A DNA stretch of 64,000 nucleotides from Psychrilyobacter atlanticus DSM 19335 (GTDB taxonomy: Bacteria; Fusobacteriota; Fusobacteriia; Fusobacteriales; Fusobacteriaceae): NCBI RefSeq assembly GCF_000426625.1, contig NZ_KE384547.1, positions 170,986-234,985 on the forward strand. Direction: 5' to 3'. Shown here one piece after another: positions 28,663-37,640 of this stretch. The position numbers and the translations under genes are program-made. The notes beneath the pieces are model-generated. The model did not search any database, was not told where the DNA came from, and saw only the letters and a program-made list of their open reading frames with translations. Each line of letters starts with the position of its first letter. Within the stretch, counting starts at the first letter, position 1.

Positions 28663-29838
28663 ATGAGAAGAGTTTATTTAGACAACAACGCTACAACAAA
28701 AACGGATGAAAAAGTATTGGAAGCGATGTTGCCTTATTTTTGTGAGGTATATGGAAATGCTCACAGTATGCACAGTTTTGGACAAGAGGCTGGAAAAGCT
28801 TTAAATTCAGCTAGAGAAACTATTTCAAATATATTAAAGATAGAAAAATCAGAGTTAATTTTTACTGGAACAGGGGTAGAAAGTAATAATTTAGCCATAA
28901 GAGGTATAGCAAGAGCTTATAGAAGAAGAGGGAATCACATAATTACAAGTGCTATTGAACATCCGGGTGCTAAGAATACATGTCAAGATCTAGAGAGAGA
29001 GGGATTTGAAGTATCTTATATACCTGTTGATAAAAACGGTGTAGTAATTGTAGAGGAGTTAAAAAAAGCTATCAGAAAGGAAACGATCTTAGTTACTCTT
29101 ATGCATGCAAACAACGAAACTGGAGTAGTGCAGCCAATAGAGGAGATATCTAAGATAACTCGTGAGAACAAGATTGTATTTCATACTGATGCTGTTCAAA
29201 CGGTTGGAAAGATACCTGTCTATCCTAAGGAATTAGGAGTGGACCTAATGAGTTTTTCAGGGCATAAATTTAATGGTCCTAAGGGAACAGCTGGATTATT
29301 TGTTAAAAATGGAATCAGATTAGGAAAAGTTATTACAGGTGGAGGACAGGAAAGAAAGATCAGACCTGGAACAACTAACCTGGCAGGTGTAGTAGGAATG
29401 GCTAAAGCATTGGAATTAGCTACTACAAATATGGATGAAAAGATAAAGGAAGAGGAAGAATTGAGAGCATTCTTTGAAACAGAGATGGTCGCAAAAATTC
29501 CAGAAATTAAAATAAATGGTAAAGAAGCAGTTAGGCTTCCAGGAACTTCAAGTATTAGTTTTAGACATTTAGAAGGAGAGTCAATCTTATTAGGACTTGA
29601 TTATAAAGGGATAGCCGTTAGTTCAGGATCTGCATGTTCTTCGGATGATCTGCAGGCTTCCCATGTATTGTTAGCAATGGGGATAGAGGTTGTGGATGCT
29701 CATGGGACTATTAGATTCTCTTTGGGGAAATTTAATACTCGTGAAGATATGGAATATGTAATAGAGGAAGCTCCTAAAGTGATAGAGAAATTAAGAATGA
29801 TTTCACCGCTTTGGAATGAATTTCAACTTGAAAAATAA
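28663..29838 (+). CDS. nifS: Cysteine desulfurase (NifS/IscS type)
   Basis: The 391-residue PLP enzyme takes sulfur from cysteine for Fe-S cluster assembly. Lys202 in Ser-Gly-His-Lys-Phe-Asn-Gly-Pro-Lys binds PLP. Cys325 in Ser-Ser-Gly-Ser-Ala-Cys-Ser-Ser is the persulfide cysteine. It is followed 25 bases later by the scaffold gene, the usual pair. Some such enzymes also supply selenium for SelD; that would matter for the grd selenoproteins but is only a possibility. Confidence 0.95.
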   Translation: MRRVYLDNNATTKTDEKVLEAMLPYFCEVYGNAHSMHSFGQEAGKALNSARETISNILKIEKSELIFTGTGVESNNLAIRGIARAYRRRGNHIITSAIEHPGAKNTCQDLEREGFEVSYIPVDKNGVVIVEELKKAIRKETILVTLMHANNETGVVQPIEEISKITRENKIVFHTDAVQTVGKIPVYPKELGVDLMSFSGHKFNGPKGTAGLFVKNGIRLGKVITGGGQERKIRPGTTNLAGVVGMAKALELATTNMDEKIKEEEELRAFFETEMVAKIPEIKINGKEAVRLPGTSSISFRHLEGESILLGLDYKGIAVSSGSACSSDDLQASHVLLAMGIEVVDAHGTIRFSLGKFNTREDMEYVIEEAPKVIEKLRMISPLWNEFQLEK

Positions 29839-29863
29839 ATTAAAAAATGGGGAGTGACGATAG

Positions 29864-30232
29864 ATGGAATATACAAAAAAAGTAATGGATCATTTTATGA
29901 ATCCTAGAAACGTTGGAGTAATTGAAAATCCTGATGGATATGGAAAGATTGGAAGTCCTTCTTGTGGAGATATGATGGAGATCTTCTTAAAGATAGAAGA
30001 TGGAATCATCAGAGATGTAAAATTTAGAACATTTGGATGTGCATCAGCTATTGCATCATCATCAGTAACTACAGAGATGATCTTAAATAAAACTGTAGAA
30101 GAAGCGTTACAAGTAACTAACAAGGCTGTTGTAGAAGCTTTAGATGGTTTACCGGCAGCAAAAGTACATTGTTCTGTGTTAGCTGAAGAAGCTATAAAAG
30201 CAGCAATAGAAGACTATATGTCTAAAAAATAA
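29864..30232 (+). CDS. nifU: Fe-S cluster scaffold protein (NifU N-terminal / IscU type)
   Basis: The 122-residue protein has the three scaffold cysteines Cys34, Cys59 and Cys103 of the IscU fold, with Asp36 near the first. It receives sulfur from NifS and assembles [2Fe-2S] and [4Fe-4S] clusters. It lacks the central ferredoxin and C-terminal Nfu domains of full NifU. GGGGAG precedes the ATG. It is the last gene of this two-gene operon. Clients in this window include Nth, BioB and the rubrerythrin operon only indirectly. Confidence 0.94.
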   Translation: MEYTKKVMDHFMNPRNVGVIENPDGYGKIGSPSCGDMMEIFLKIEDGIIRDVKFRTFGCASAIASSSVTTEMILNKTVEEALQVTNKAVVEALDGLPAAKVHCSVLAEEAIKAAIEDYMSKK

Positions 30233-30340
30233 TGATTTTATTTTGGGGTAGGAAACTATCCCTTTTTTATTTGATATATGCTATAATATTCTAATCTAAA
30301 AAGCGTATTAATTAATAAAATATAAGAGAAAAAGGATGAA

Positions 30341-31444
30341 GTGACTAAGATGAAAAGAATTATTATAGGAATATATTTAATTGTAGGTATATTGAGTTTT
30401 GGGCAAGGGGATAGATTTGCAGCAAAACTATTGGGAACAGCGGATGGTAAAATAATAAATAGTATCAATGGAGAAAAGATTTACCCGTTGGCTTCTGTGA
30501 CTAAGATGATGACTATATTGGTTACCTATGATGCTATATCTAAGGGCGAGATATCGATGGATGATATGGTAGATATTCCAGAAGAGATGAGAAAAATTGG
30601 TGGGAGCAGAATATGGATGACTGTGGAAGACAGCCTCAGTGTGAGAGATCTGGTCAAAGCAACGGCTATTTATTCTGCCAACAATGCAGCATATTCCCTG
30701 GCTTATTATGTGGGAGGTGGAGATTTAGACAAATTTGTAGAGAAAATGAATGAAAAAGCAGAATCTTTAGGGATGGTAAATACTAATTATTATACTCCGG
30801 CAGGGTTACCTCCTCATATGACGGGAACAGAGATGGATGTATCTACAGTAAATGATATCTATAAATTATCTATGGAATTGTTGAAAAATGATGACTATAT
30901 GAAAATTGCTTCGATGAAGGAAGCTGGTATAAGAAATGGTCAGCAGAGGTTTAAAAGCAGAAATAAATTATTGGGAATAGATGGGATCTATGGGATAAAA
31001 ACTGGACATCATAGTTTGGCAGGGTATAATATCTCCATTGTTTCTAAAAAGAATGATTTAAATATGATAGAGATTGTGTTTGGTTCGCCAGATGAAAAGA
31101 CCCGTGATACAGTTGTGCTAGAAGATTTAGATAAATTCTACATTGATTATGGGTATATAGATCTTTTGGTTCAGGGGGAAAAAATAGGGACACTAAAGGT
31201 TGAAGATGGTGTGGAATCAGAAGTTAATTTTTATGCTGAAAACAACTATACTAAGTTGATGGCTAAAAATAGAAAGATAGAAAAACAAGTGACAATGAAA
31301 AAAGATATAAAAGCTCCTGTTGCAGCTGGAACTGTAGTTGGGGAGTATAGGCTTTTAATAGATGGTAAAACTTATTTAAAAAGTGAACTAAGAATTGATC
31401 ATTCAATTGAAAGAATGGGATTTTTTCAAAGAATATTTAACTAA
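30341..31444 (+). CDS. D-alanyl-D-alanine carboxypeptidase (PBP5/DacA family)
   Basis: This 367-residue exported serine peptidase (from GTG; ATG at 30350 is an alternative) trims peptidoglycan side chains. The N-terminal hydrophobic segment (residues 4-20) is a signal peptide or anchor. The active-site motifs are complete: Ser52-Val-Thr-Lys55, Ser112-Ala-Asn and Lys220-Thr-Gly. A C-terminal beta-rich domain follows, and the tail after residue 350 is weakly amphipathic. A terminator at 31443-31472 ends the transcript. Confidence 0.92.
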   Translation: MTKMKRIIIGIYLIVGILSFGQGDRFAAKLLGTADGKIINSINGEKIYPLASVTKMMTILVTYDAISKGEISMDDMVDIPEEMRKIGGSRIWMTVEDSLSVRDLVKATAIYSANNAAYSLAYYVGGGDLDKFVEKMNEKAESLGMVNTNYYTPAGLPPHMTGTEMDVSTVNDIYKLSMELLKNDDYMKIASMKEAGIRNGQQRFKSRNKLLGIDGIYGIKTGHHSLAGYNISIVSKKNDLNMIEIVFGSPDEKTRDTVVLEDLDKFYIDYGYIDLLVQGEKIGTLKVEDGVESEVNFYAENNYTKLMAKNRKIEKQVTMKKDIKAPVAAGTVVGEYRLLIDGKTYLKSELRIDHSIERMGFFQRIFN

Positions 31445-31472
31445 AAGAGTCTTTAAAGACTCTTTTTTTTCT
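31443..31472 (+). terminator. Terminator of the carboxypeptidase gene
   Basis: AAAGAGTCTT and AAGACTCTTT pair and are followed by T. A second hairpin (AAAAGGAATC / GGTTCCTTTTT) lies at about 31616-31642. Between them I see no supported gene. Confidence 0.85.
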
Positions 31473-31705
31473 AAAAAAATAAATATGCAAGATTGAAAGT
31501 TGAGAGGACATCAAATACAGGAAAGAGATAGGAGATGAATATGGTGGAAAAGGGAATTATAAGAGAAAATAAAATAAATCTAAAATAATACAGAAACTTT
31601 ATAGTGAAATTTGTAGAAAAGGAATCTTTGGGTTCCTTTTTCTATTATTATGTTATAATAGATAGAAGTATAAGTAAAAATTAAAGTTAGAGAGAAGGAG
31701 AAATA

Positions 31706-32590
31706 ATGAAAAAATATATAATAGAGCCAGAATATCATGGATATAAAGTTGGGGATTATTTAAAGGAAGTTTTGGGTTATTCTAGTAGAAGTATGAGGAA
31801 GATCGATATCTTTTTGAATGGGAAAAAAGTGAAGCCCAATAAAAAAGTAAGGAAATTGAATAGGTTATTGGTGAAGGAGCACAATAAAGGAACAAACATC
31901 GAGCCTATCCAAATGGATTTGGATATAGTATATGAGGATAAGAACCTGATTATATTAAATAAGGAACCATATTTGATAGTGCATCCCACTAAAAAGAAGG
32001 TAGATAAAACTCTGGCTCATGGAATAGTGCATTATATGAAGGAACAGACAGGGGAAATTACAGTTCCGAGATTCTATAATAGATTGGATATGAACACGTC
32101 TGGAATTATAGTGGTAGCTAAAAATGGGTTTGCCCAGGCATTTTTACAAAATAAAGAGAAAGCCACTGTGAAGAAGTATTATCAAACAATAGTTAAGGGA
32201 ATAGTTAAAGAAGAAGAGTTTGTTATAGAGGAATCGATTGGTCGTGTAGGAGATTCGCTGAAAAGAGAATTACTTTCAGTAGAAGATGGAGGTCAAACTG
32301 CAAAAACAGGAGTAAAGGTTTTAAAGAGAATGGATGATCAAAACTTAACCCTTCTAGAGGTGGAGTTATTTACAGGAAGAACCCATCAAATCAGAGTACA
32401 TCTATCATCTATAGGACATCCAATATTAGGAGATGAACTCTATGGGGGAATGGTTGATAGTATTAAAAGACAGCTTCTGCATGCTTATAAATTAATCTTT
32501 ACTAACCCAGACACTGGAAAAGAGGAAACTGTAACTACAACTTTACCTGATGACATGGATAGAATTATAAAAGGGGAGGTGATAGGGTAA
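31706..32590 (+). CDS. RluA family pseudouridine synthase
   Basis: The 294-residue enzyme has an N-terminal S4-like RNA-binding region (residues 12-60). The catalytic domain contains the motif Asn-Arg-Leu-Asp128-Met-Asn-Thr-Ser-Gly, where Asp128 is the nucleophile. A C-terminal Gly-Arg-Thr-His-Gln-Ile-Arg-Val-His motif follows. It modifies rRNA or tRNA uridines; RluD and RluC are the nearest types, but the target cannot be read. AGAAGGAG precedes the ATG. Confidence 0.9.
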   Translation: MKKYIIEPEYHGYKVGDYLKEVLGYSSRSMRKIDIFLNGKKVKPNKKVRKLNRLLVKEHNKGTNIEPIQMDLDIVYEDKNLIILNKEPYLIVHPTKKKVDKTLAHGIVHYMKEQTGEITVPRFYNRLDMNTSGIIVVAKNGFAQAFLQNKEKATVKKYYQTIVKGIVKEEEFVIEESIGRVGDSLKRELLSVEDGGQTAKTGVKVLKRMDDQNLTLLEVELFTGRTHQIRVHLSSIGHPILGDELYGGMVDSIKRQLLHAYKLIFTNPDTGKEETVTTTLPDDMDRIIKGEVIG

Positions 32591-32632
32591 AAATAGACCA
32601 AGAATTGTTGCAAAATTAATACTCACGTTCCG

Positions 32633-32662
32633 TTGACAAACTCTAGAAATTTAAGATATATT
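32633..32662 (+). promoter_or_regulatory. Promoter of gap
   Basis: TTGACA (32633-32638) and TATATT (32657-32662) with 18-base spacing precede a 40-base leader with AGGAGG. Confidence 0.7.
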
Positions 32663-32701
32663 TATAGTGTAAAATAAAAAAATCTCAGGAGGAATAAAAC
32701 T

Positions 32702-33718
32702 ATGGCAGCAGTAAAGATAGCGATAAATGGATTTGGTAGAATTGGAAGATTAGCATTCAGATTAATGGCAGATAACCCTGAATTTGAAGTAGTAGCAATA
32801 AACGACTTAACGGACCCTAGAACTTTAGCTTACTTATTAAAGTTTGATACAGCTCAAGGAAGATTCAAAATGGATTCAATTGAAGCTACAGAAAACGGAA
32901 TAGTAGTAGATGGGAAAGAAATTAAAATATACTCTGAAAGAAATGCAGCAGACTTACCTTGGAAAGCATTAGATGTAGATGTAGTATTAGAATGTACTGG
33001 ATTCTATGTATCTAAAGAAAAGTCTCAAGCACATATAGATGCAGGAGCTAAGAAAGTAGTTATCTCTGCACCAGCAGCAGGAGATCTTAAAACAGTTGTA
33101 TTCAACGTAAACGATGACGTATTAACTGGAGAAGAAACTATCATATCTGGAGCTTCTTGTACAACTAACTGTTTAGCACCAGTTGTAAACGTGTTAAACA
33201 AAGAATTTGGATTAGTTAAAGGATTCATGACAACTATCCATGCATATACAAATGACCAAAACATCTTAGATGCACCTCATCCAAAGGATATCAATGCAAG
33301 AAGAGGAAGAGCAGGAGCAGCTAACATGGTACCTACATCTACAGGAGCAGCAGTAGCAGTAGGAAAAGTATTACCTGAATTATTAGGAAAATTAGATGGT
33401 GGAGCAGTAAGAGTTCCAACTGTTACAGGATCTTGTGTTGACTTAGTAGTAGAGTTAGATAAGAACGTAACTGTAGAAGAAATCAATGCAGCTATGAAAG
33501 CAGCATCAAATGAAACTTTAGGATACACTGAAGAGCCAATCGTATCTTCTGACTGTATCGGAATCGAATTCGGATCATGGTTTGATGCTCAATCTACAAA
33601 AGTAATGACTGTAGATGGAAAGCAATTAGTAAAAATCTTAACTTGGTATGATAACGAGATGTCTTATACAGCTCAATTAATCAGAACTTGTAAGAAATTT
33701 GCTCAATTAGCAAAGTAA
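32702..33718 (+). CDS. gap: Glyceraldehyde-3-phosphate dehydrogenase
   Basis: This 338-residue glycolytic enzyme converts glyceraldehyde 3-phosphate, NAD+ and phosphate to 1,3-bisphosphoglycerate. The N-terminal Rossmann motif is Gly-Phe-Gly-Arg-Ile-Gly. Catalytic Cys153 lies in Ser-Cys-Thr-Thr-Asn-Cys-Leu-Ala-Pro. Codon choice is that of a highly expressed gene. A terminator separates it from pgk, but order and distance suggest they are used together. Confidence 0.97.
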   Translation: MAAVKIAINGFGRIGRLAFRLMADNPEFEVVAINDLTDPRTLAYLLKFDTAQGRFKMDSIEATENGIVVDGKEIKIYSERNAADLPWKALDVDVVLECTGFYVSKEKSQAHIDAGAKKVVISAPAAGDLKTVVFNVNDDVLTGEETIISGASCTTNCLAPVVNVLNKEFGLVKGFMTTIHAYTNDQNILDAPHPKDINARRGRAGAANMVPTSTGAAVAVGKVLPELLGKLDGGAVRVPTVTGSCVDLVVELDKNVTVEEINAAMKAASNETLGYTEEPIVSSDCIGIEFGSWFDAQSTKVMTVDGKQLVKILTWYDNEMSYTAQLIRTCKKFAQLAK

Positions 33719-33736
33719 TTATATAATAGAATAAAT

Positions 33737-33773
33737 AGAATAGCGGGAGCATTGGTTTCCGCTATTTTTTTTA
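33737..33773 (+). terminator. Terminator between gap and pgk
   Basis: AATAGCGG and CCGCTATT flank a 12-base loop and are followed by eight T. Confidence 0.85.
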
Positions 33774-33838
33774 GAGAGAAGTATTATATATCTTAGGCGT
33801 TTAAAGGCAGTAATTATATTTATGGAGGGGTTAAGAGA

Positions 33839-35056
33839 ATGGCGAAAAAAATAGTAAATGAATTAGAGTTAAACGGTAAAAAAGTATTAATGAGAGTGGA
33901 TTTTAACGTTCCTATGAAGGATGGAAAGATCACAAATGATAATAGGATAGTTGCAGCTACTGACACAATTAAATATGTATTAGAGCAAGGTGGAAAAGTT
34001 ATAGCTTTCTCTCATTTAGGAAGAGTAAAAACAGAGGAAGATAAAGCAGGAAAATCAATGGCACCAATAGCTGTAAGATTATCTGAATTATTAGGTAAAG
34101 AAGTTAAGTTTGTTGCTGAAACTAGAGGAGCAGAATTAGAAGCTGCAGTAGCGGAATTAAAAGCTGGAGAGATCATGATGTTTGAAAATACTAGATTTGA
34201 AGACATCGATGGTAAGAAAGAATCTAAAAATGACCCTGAATTAGGAAAATACTGGGCTTCTTTAGGAGACGTTTTCGTAAACGATGCATTTGGAACTGCT
34301 CATAGAGCGCATGCTTCAAATGTAGGAATCGCTTCAAACGTAACAGAATCAGCAGCAGGATTCTTAATGGAAAAAGAAATTAAATTTATTGGTGGAGTAG
34401 TAGATGCGCCGCAAAAACCATTAGTAGCGATCTTAGGAGGAGCAAAAGTTTCTGATAAGATCTCTGTAATCAAAAATTTAATACCAAAAGCTGATAAGAT
34501 AATTATTGGTGGAGGAATGATGTTCACTTTCTTAAAAGCAAAAGGATTAAATATCGGATCTTCATTATGTGAAGAAGATAGATTAGACCTTGCTAAAGAA
34601 TTAATGGAGTTAGCAGGAGATAAATTAGTATTACCTGTAGATACTATTACTTCAAAAGAATTCTCAAATGATGCAGGACATAAAATTGTTTCTGTAAATG
34701 AAATTCCTGATGGAGAAATGGGATTAGATATCGGACCTAAATCAGTAGAATTATTTAAATCTGCATTAGCAGGAGCTAAGACTGTAGTATGGAATGGACC
34801 GATGGGTGTATTCGAAATGTCTAACTTTGCTAAAGGAACTATCGGAGTTTGTGAAGCTATCGCCAATTTAGACGGTGCTATCACTATTATCGGTGGAGGA
34901 GACTCTGCAACAGCAGCAATCGATTTAGGATTTGCTGACAAGTTTACACATATCTCTACTGGTGGAGGAGCTTCACTTGAGTATTTAGAAGGTAAAGTTT
35001 TACCAGGAATAGATTCTATAGCTAGTCACTGTGGTAACTGTAACTGCGGTAAATAA
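33839..35056 (+). CDS. pgk: Phosphoglycerate kinase
   Basis: The 405-residue two-domain kinase makes ATP from 1,3-bisphosphoglycerate. The substrate-binding N-terminal region (Arg-Val-Asp-Phe-Asn-Val-Pro) and the C-terminal nucleotide loop (Gly-Gly-Gly-Asp-Ser) are intact. The length is normal. The C terminus is unusual in ending with His-Cys-Gly-Asn-Cys-Asn-Cys-Gly-Lys, a small cysteine-rich tail that could bind metal or be inert. GGAGGGG precedes the ATG. Confidence 0.96.
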   Translation: MAKKIVNELELNGKKVLMRVDFNVPMKDGKITNDNRIVAATDTIKYVLEQGGKVIAFSHLGRVKTEEDKAGKSMAPIAVRLSELLGKEVKFVAETRGAELEAAVAELKAGEIMMFENTRFEDIDGKKESKNDPELGKYWASLGDVFVNDAFGTAHRAHASNVGIASNVTESAAGFLMEKEIKFIGGVVDAPQKPLVAILGGAKVSDKISVIKNLIPKADKIIIGGGMMFTFLKAKGLNIGSSLCEEDRLDLAKELMELAGDKLVLPVDTITSKEFSNDAGHKIVSVNEIPDGEMGLDIGPKSVELFKSALAGAKTVVWNGPMGVFEMSNFAKGTIGVCEAIANLDGAITIIGGGDSATAAIDLGFADKFTHISTGGGASLEYLEGKVLPGIDSIASHCGNCNCGK

Positions 35057-35069
35057 TTAAATAGAAAGA

Positions 35070-35098
35070 TCAGGAGGGGGAGAAATCCTCCTCTTTTT
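35070..35098 (+). terminator. Terminator of pgk
   Basis: AGGAGG and CCTCCT pair across a G/A-rich loop and are followed by a CTTTTT run. Confidence 0.8.
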
Positions 35099-35116
35099 AT
35101 ATTCAGTTTTATACTT

Positions 35117-35177
35117 AGACCACTCTTCCTGGTGAGTCTTTCTTTGCTCTAACTATTGATTTTGTTGGAATTATGTC
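35117..35177 (+). promoter_or_regulatory. Conserved upstream element before hpf
   Basis: AGACCAC-CT-CCTGGTG followed after about 30 bases by TTGGAATTAT-TC matches an element at 59928-59983 upstream of rpsL. It may include or adjoin the promoter. The function is unknown. Confidence 0.45.
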
Positions 35178-35218
35178 GTATATTTGTATTACTAGCATGA
35201 GGACAAACTAATAAGGAT

Positions 35219-35545
35219 GTGATTTTTATGAGAACGACAATAAGAGGAAGACACTTAGAGGTAACAGAGGGAATCAAAAATTATGCAGAGAAGAGATTTG
35301 GTAAATTAGAGACGTACTTTAATCATATAGATGAAACTGAAGTTGTTTTAAAATATGAAGATAAAAAAGTATATGGTGTAGAAGTTATTGTAAGTACTAA
35401 GGGGAATAAATATATTGCTAAAACTAAAGGTGGAGAATTATACACTGAGATAGATAAGGCTAAAGAGAAGATAAAAGGTGTATTGACTAAAGAAAAGAAG
35501 AAAATTTTAGATAGTAAAAGGGAAGAGAAGCCAGAAGTTGAATAG
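35219..35545 (+). CDS. hpf: Ribosome hibernation promoting factor, short form
   Basis: This 108-residue HPF/YfiA-type protein binds the decoding centre of the 30S subunit in stationary phase. The beta-alpha-beta-beta-beta-alpha fold and the basic C-terminal helix are visible. It lacks the C-terminal dimerisation domain of long HPF found in many bacteria of similar GC content. The track-supported ATG at 35219 is preceded by AAGGATGTG; the ATG at 35228 (MRTTIRGRHLEV) fits the usual N terminus better, so either is possible. Confidence 0.88.
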   Translation: MIFMRTTIRGRHLEVTEGIKNYAEKRFGKLETYFNHIDETEVVLKYEDKKVYGVEVIVSTKGNKYIAKTKGGELYTEIDKAKEKIKGVLTKEKKKILDSKREEKPEVE

Positions 35546-35554
35546 ATGAAACTA

Positions 35555-35609
35555 ATCTCCTAATTATCAGGGATATAAACACTCTGATAATTAGGAGAAT
35601 TTTTTTAAA
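35555..35609 (+). terminator. Terminator of hpf
   Basis: TCTCCTAATTATCAG and CTGATAATTAGGAGA form a perfect 15-bp stem, followed by seven T. Confidence 0.92.
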
Positions 35610-35638
35610 TTAAGAATAAAATTATGATATAAAATACC

Positions 35639-35667
35639 TTGAATAAAAATAAAAATAATGATATTAT
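35639..35667 (+). promoter_or_regulatory. Promoter of the tyrosine leader region
   Basis: TTGAAT (35639-35644) and TATTAT (35662-35667) are 17 bases apart. The start is expected near 35674, shortly before the first leader peptide. Confidence 0.6.
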
Positions 35668-35701
35668 TTTATAAATAATAAATTGTTCGGAGGAATAAAA
35701 A

Positions 35702-35767
35702 GTGAAAAAATCAAACTTTATTACAACTCTATATTACTATTATTATAGGAAACAGGATTTGAATTAA
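35702..35767 (+). CDS. Tyrosine-rich leader peptide 1 (21 aa, five consecutive Tyr)
   Basis: A GTG codon 7 bases after GGAGGA opens a 21-codon frame, MKKSNFITTLYYYYYRKQ and three more residues. Codons 11-15 are all tyrosine. Tyrosine runs in a short translated leader are the classic sign of attenuation by charged tRNA-Tyr. A strong terminator follows at 35852-35884. No protein function is implied; ribosome stalling at the Tyr codons would report tyrosine shortage. Confidence 0.7.
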   Translation: MKKSNFITTLYYYYYRKQDLN

Positions 35768-35851
35768 TTCTTTAAATTAGAATTATATGCGAATCCATTT
35801 TGTATTACTATAAGTTTAGTGAGATGGATTTGTATCAAGAGATGTTATTTT

Positions 35852-35884
35852 AGTCTATGGGTACTTACCTATAGACTTTTTTTA
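35852..35884 (+). terminator. Attenuator terminator 1
   Basis: AGTCTATGGGT and ACCTATAGACT form an 11-bp stem around loop ACTT, followed by seven T. Upstream AATCCAT (35793-35799) can pair with ATGGATT (35824-35830), a candidate competing structure. Confidence 0.85.
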
Positions 35885-35951
35885 TTATCTGGGAAATCAT
35901 ATTCGCAAAGGGCATCATTAAGAATTATTAAATTAAAATAAGGAGACTGAT

Positions 35952-36014
35952 ATGAAATTTAAATTTAACTACTATTACTACTATTATTTATTAAATCTGG
36001 GTCATCGCGTATAA
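35952..36014 (+). CDS. Tyrosine-rich leader peptide 2 (20 aa, six consecutive Tyr)
   Basis: An ATG 6 bases after AGGAG opens the frame MKFKFNYYYYYYLLNLGHRV and a stop. Codons 7-12 are six tyrosines in a row. It repeats the design of the first leader but not its sequence. Hairpins ATCGC/GCGAT (36004-36019) and GATGCAGG/CCTGCATC (36021-36049) overlap or follow its end, and a terminator at 36075-36105 stands just before the transporter gene. Confidence 0.75.
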   Translation: MKFKFNYYYYYYLLNLGHRV

Positions 36015-36074
36015 GCGATAGATGCAGGTTGATTTTGATGGCCTGCATCTTTAGTAGTTAAACTTTTTTAAGTG

Positions 36075-36105
36075 AAGCTCAAGGTGTAGTCCTTGGGCTT
36101 TTTTA
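36075..36105 (+). terminator. Attenuator terminator 2, before the symporter gene
   Basis: AAGCTCAAGG and CCTTGGGCTT form a 10-bp stem with two G-T pairs and loop TGTAGT, followed by five T. It ends 32 bases before the ATG of the transporter, where a constitutive terminator would make no sense. Confidence 0.85.
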
Positions 36106-36136
36106 TATTGTGTTTTATTGTGAGGAGATGGTTGTA

Positions 36137-37486
36137 ATGGAAAATATTATAAACTTTGTAAACGGAGTTTTATGGGGAAAAAATGTATTGGTTTGGATGT
36201 TGATAGGGGCAGGGCTGTTTTTTAGTATAAAAACAAAGTTTGTTCAATTGAGATTGTTTAAGCATATGATATCTTTGGTAAAGTCAAATAATGAAGAAAA
36301 AAGTGAAGGGATTACATCTTTCCAAGCTTTCTGTATTAGTACAGCTTCCAGGGTAGGAGCTGGGAACTTGGTAGGAGTTGTAGCGGCAGTATCTATAGGT
36401 GGAGCAGGATCTATTTTTTGGATGTGGATAATGGCTGTAATAGGAGCCGCTTCAGCGTTTGCGGAAACTGTTTTGGCTGTTATCTATAGAGAAAAAACTA
36501 AAGACGGGAAATTTGTAGGAGGGCCGGCATTTTTCCTACATAAAGGAGTGGGGAAAAAATGGTTAGGAGTGTTGTTTGTAATATCTGCATTGATATGTTG
36601 GGCAGGAGTAATGCAGGTTGTTTCGAACTCTGTAACAGAATCTTTTAAGGTGGCTTTTGGAATTGATGAACTTATAGTGACTATAATTTTAATAATATTG
36701 ACAGGGGTAGTTATATTTGGAAAAAAGGATAAAATATCTATGCTTTTATCAAAATTAGTTCCTATTATGTCTGCACTATACTTATTAGTAGTGTTGTTTA
36801 TAGTGGTAAAAAATATTGATTTAATACCAGGACTTATAACAGAGATAGTTTCCCAGGCTTTAGGAATTAGGCAGGCAGTAGGGGGGAGTTTAGGAGCAGT
36901 TATAATGATTGGGATAAAGAGAGGGTTATTTTCTAATGAAGCAGGTAGTGGTAGTGCCCCTAGTGCGGCAGCATCAGCGGATGTTGATCATCCGGCGAAA
37001 CAAGGGCTGTTGCAAGCTCTAGGAGTGTTTGTAGATACTATATTAATATGTAGTGCTACAGCTTTTGTAATGTTGTTAGCAGATATAGATAAAACAAATT
37101 TAAAGGGGATGAAGTTTTTACAGGAATCTTTTAGATACCATGTAGGAGATTGGGGAGTTATATTTATAGCACTTATATTATTTTTATTTTCCTTTAGTAC
37201 AGTATTGGGGATCATGTTCTATGCTAAAAACAATATAATTTTTTTATCTGAGAGAGAGATCTTTCAAAATATGTTTAAAGTGTTGGTATTAGTTATGTTA
37301 TTTCAAGGTGGTATTCAACAAAATCTATTTATCTGGTCTTTGGCAGATTTTGGAATAGGATTGATGACAGTAATTAACCTTATAGGTATAGTATTGTTAT
37401 CTAAGGAAGTGAAAAGTTGTCTAGATAATTATGAAGGGGTTTTTTTGAAGAAGCAAAAGGCAGATAAAACTAAAGTTACAATATAA
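36137..37486 (+). CDS. Sodium:alanine symporter (AGCS) family protein
   Basis: The 449-residue inner-membrane transporter has about ten to eleven membrane helices. The AGCS signature region is visible (Phe-Gln-Ala-Phe-Cys-Ile-Ser-Thr-Ala-Ser-Arg-Val-Gly-Ala-Gly-Asn and Phe-Ser-Asn-Glu-Ala-Gly-Ser-Gly-Ser-Ala-Pro). Known members carry alanine or glycine with sodium or protons. The upstream tyrosine leaders suggest that the substrate or regulation involves tyrosine. I chose the ATG at 36137, with GAGGAG 9 bases upstream; a GTG at 36110 would overlap the end of the terminator region. The gene is monocistronic, ending in a terminator at 37600-37640. Confidence 0.88.
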   Translation: MENIINFVNGVLWGKNVLVWMLIGAGLFFSIKTKFVQLRLFKHMISLVKSNNEEKSEGITSFQAFCISTASRVGAGNLVGVVAAVSIGGAGSIFWMWIMAVIGAASAFAETVLAVIYREKTKDGKFVGGPAFFLHKGVGKKWLGVLFVISALICWAGVMQVVSNSVTESFKVAFGIDELIVTIILIILTGVVIFGKKDKISMLLSKLVPIMSALYLLVVLFIVVKNIDLIPGLITEIVSQALGIRQAVGGSLGAVIMIGIKRGLFSNEAGSGSAPSAAASADVDHPAKQGLLQALGVFVDTILICSATAFVMLLADIDKTNLKGMKFLQESFRYHVGDWGVIFIALILFLFSFSTVLGIMFYAKNNIIFLSEREIFQNMFKVLVLVMLFQGGIQQNLFIWSLADFGIGLMTVINLIGIVLLSKEVKSCLDNYEGVFLKKQKADKTKVTI

Positions 37487-37599
37487 AATAAAAAATTTAG
37501 ACTTTTTTAAAACTTACTGCGTCTGATAGGTATAAGCAAATGAAAATAGTAATATTTTTTTCATTTCTTTCTTTCCTTAAAATAAATATAGAAAAATAA

Positions 37600-37640
37600 A
37601 AACCTCCTAACTGTGTGACTATTACAGGTAGGAGGTTTTT
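37600..37640 (+). terminator. Terminator of the symporter gene
   Basis: AACCTCCTA and TAGGAGGTT pair across a 21-base loop and are followed by five T. Confidence 0.85.

Noticed and set aside
31534-31587. A 17-codon frame with a GGAG site between two terminators
   Set aside because: It is too short, has no recognisable pattern and is not placed as a leader of the next gene.
34300-34941. A 213-codon minus-strand frame opposite pgk
   Set aside because: It is the shadow of a highly expressed, clearly homologous gene; the composition is typical of an antisense frame.
35690-36110. A T-box riboswitch as an explanation for the tyrosine leader region
   Set aside because: No T-box sequence or specifier-loop arrangement was found; translated Tyr runs with ribosome sites fit leader-peptide attenuation better.
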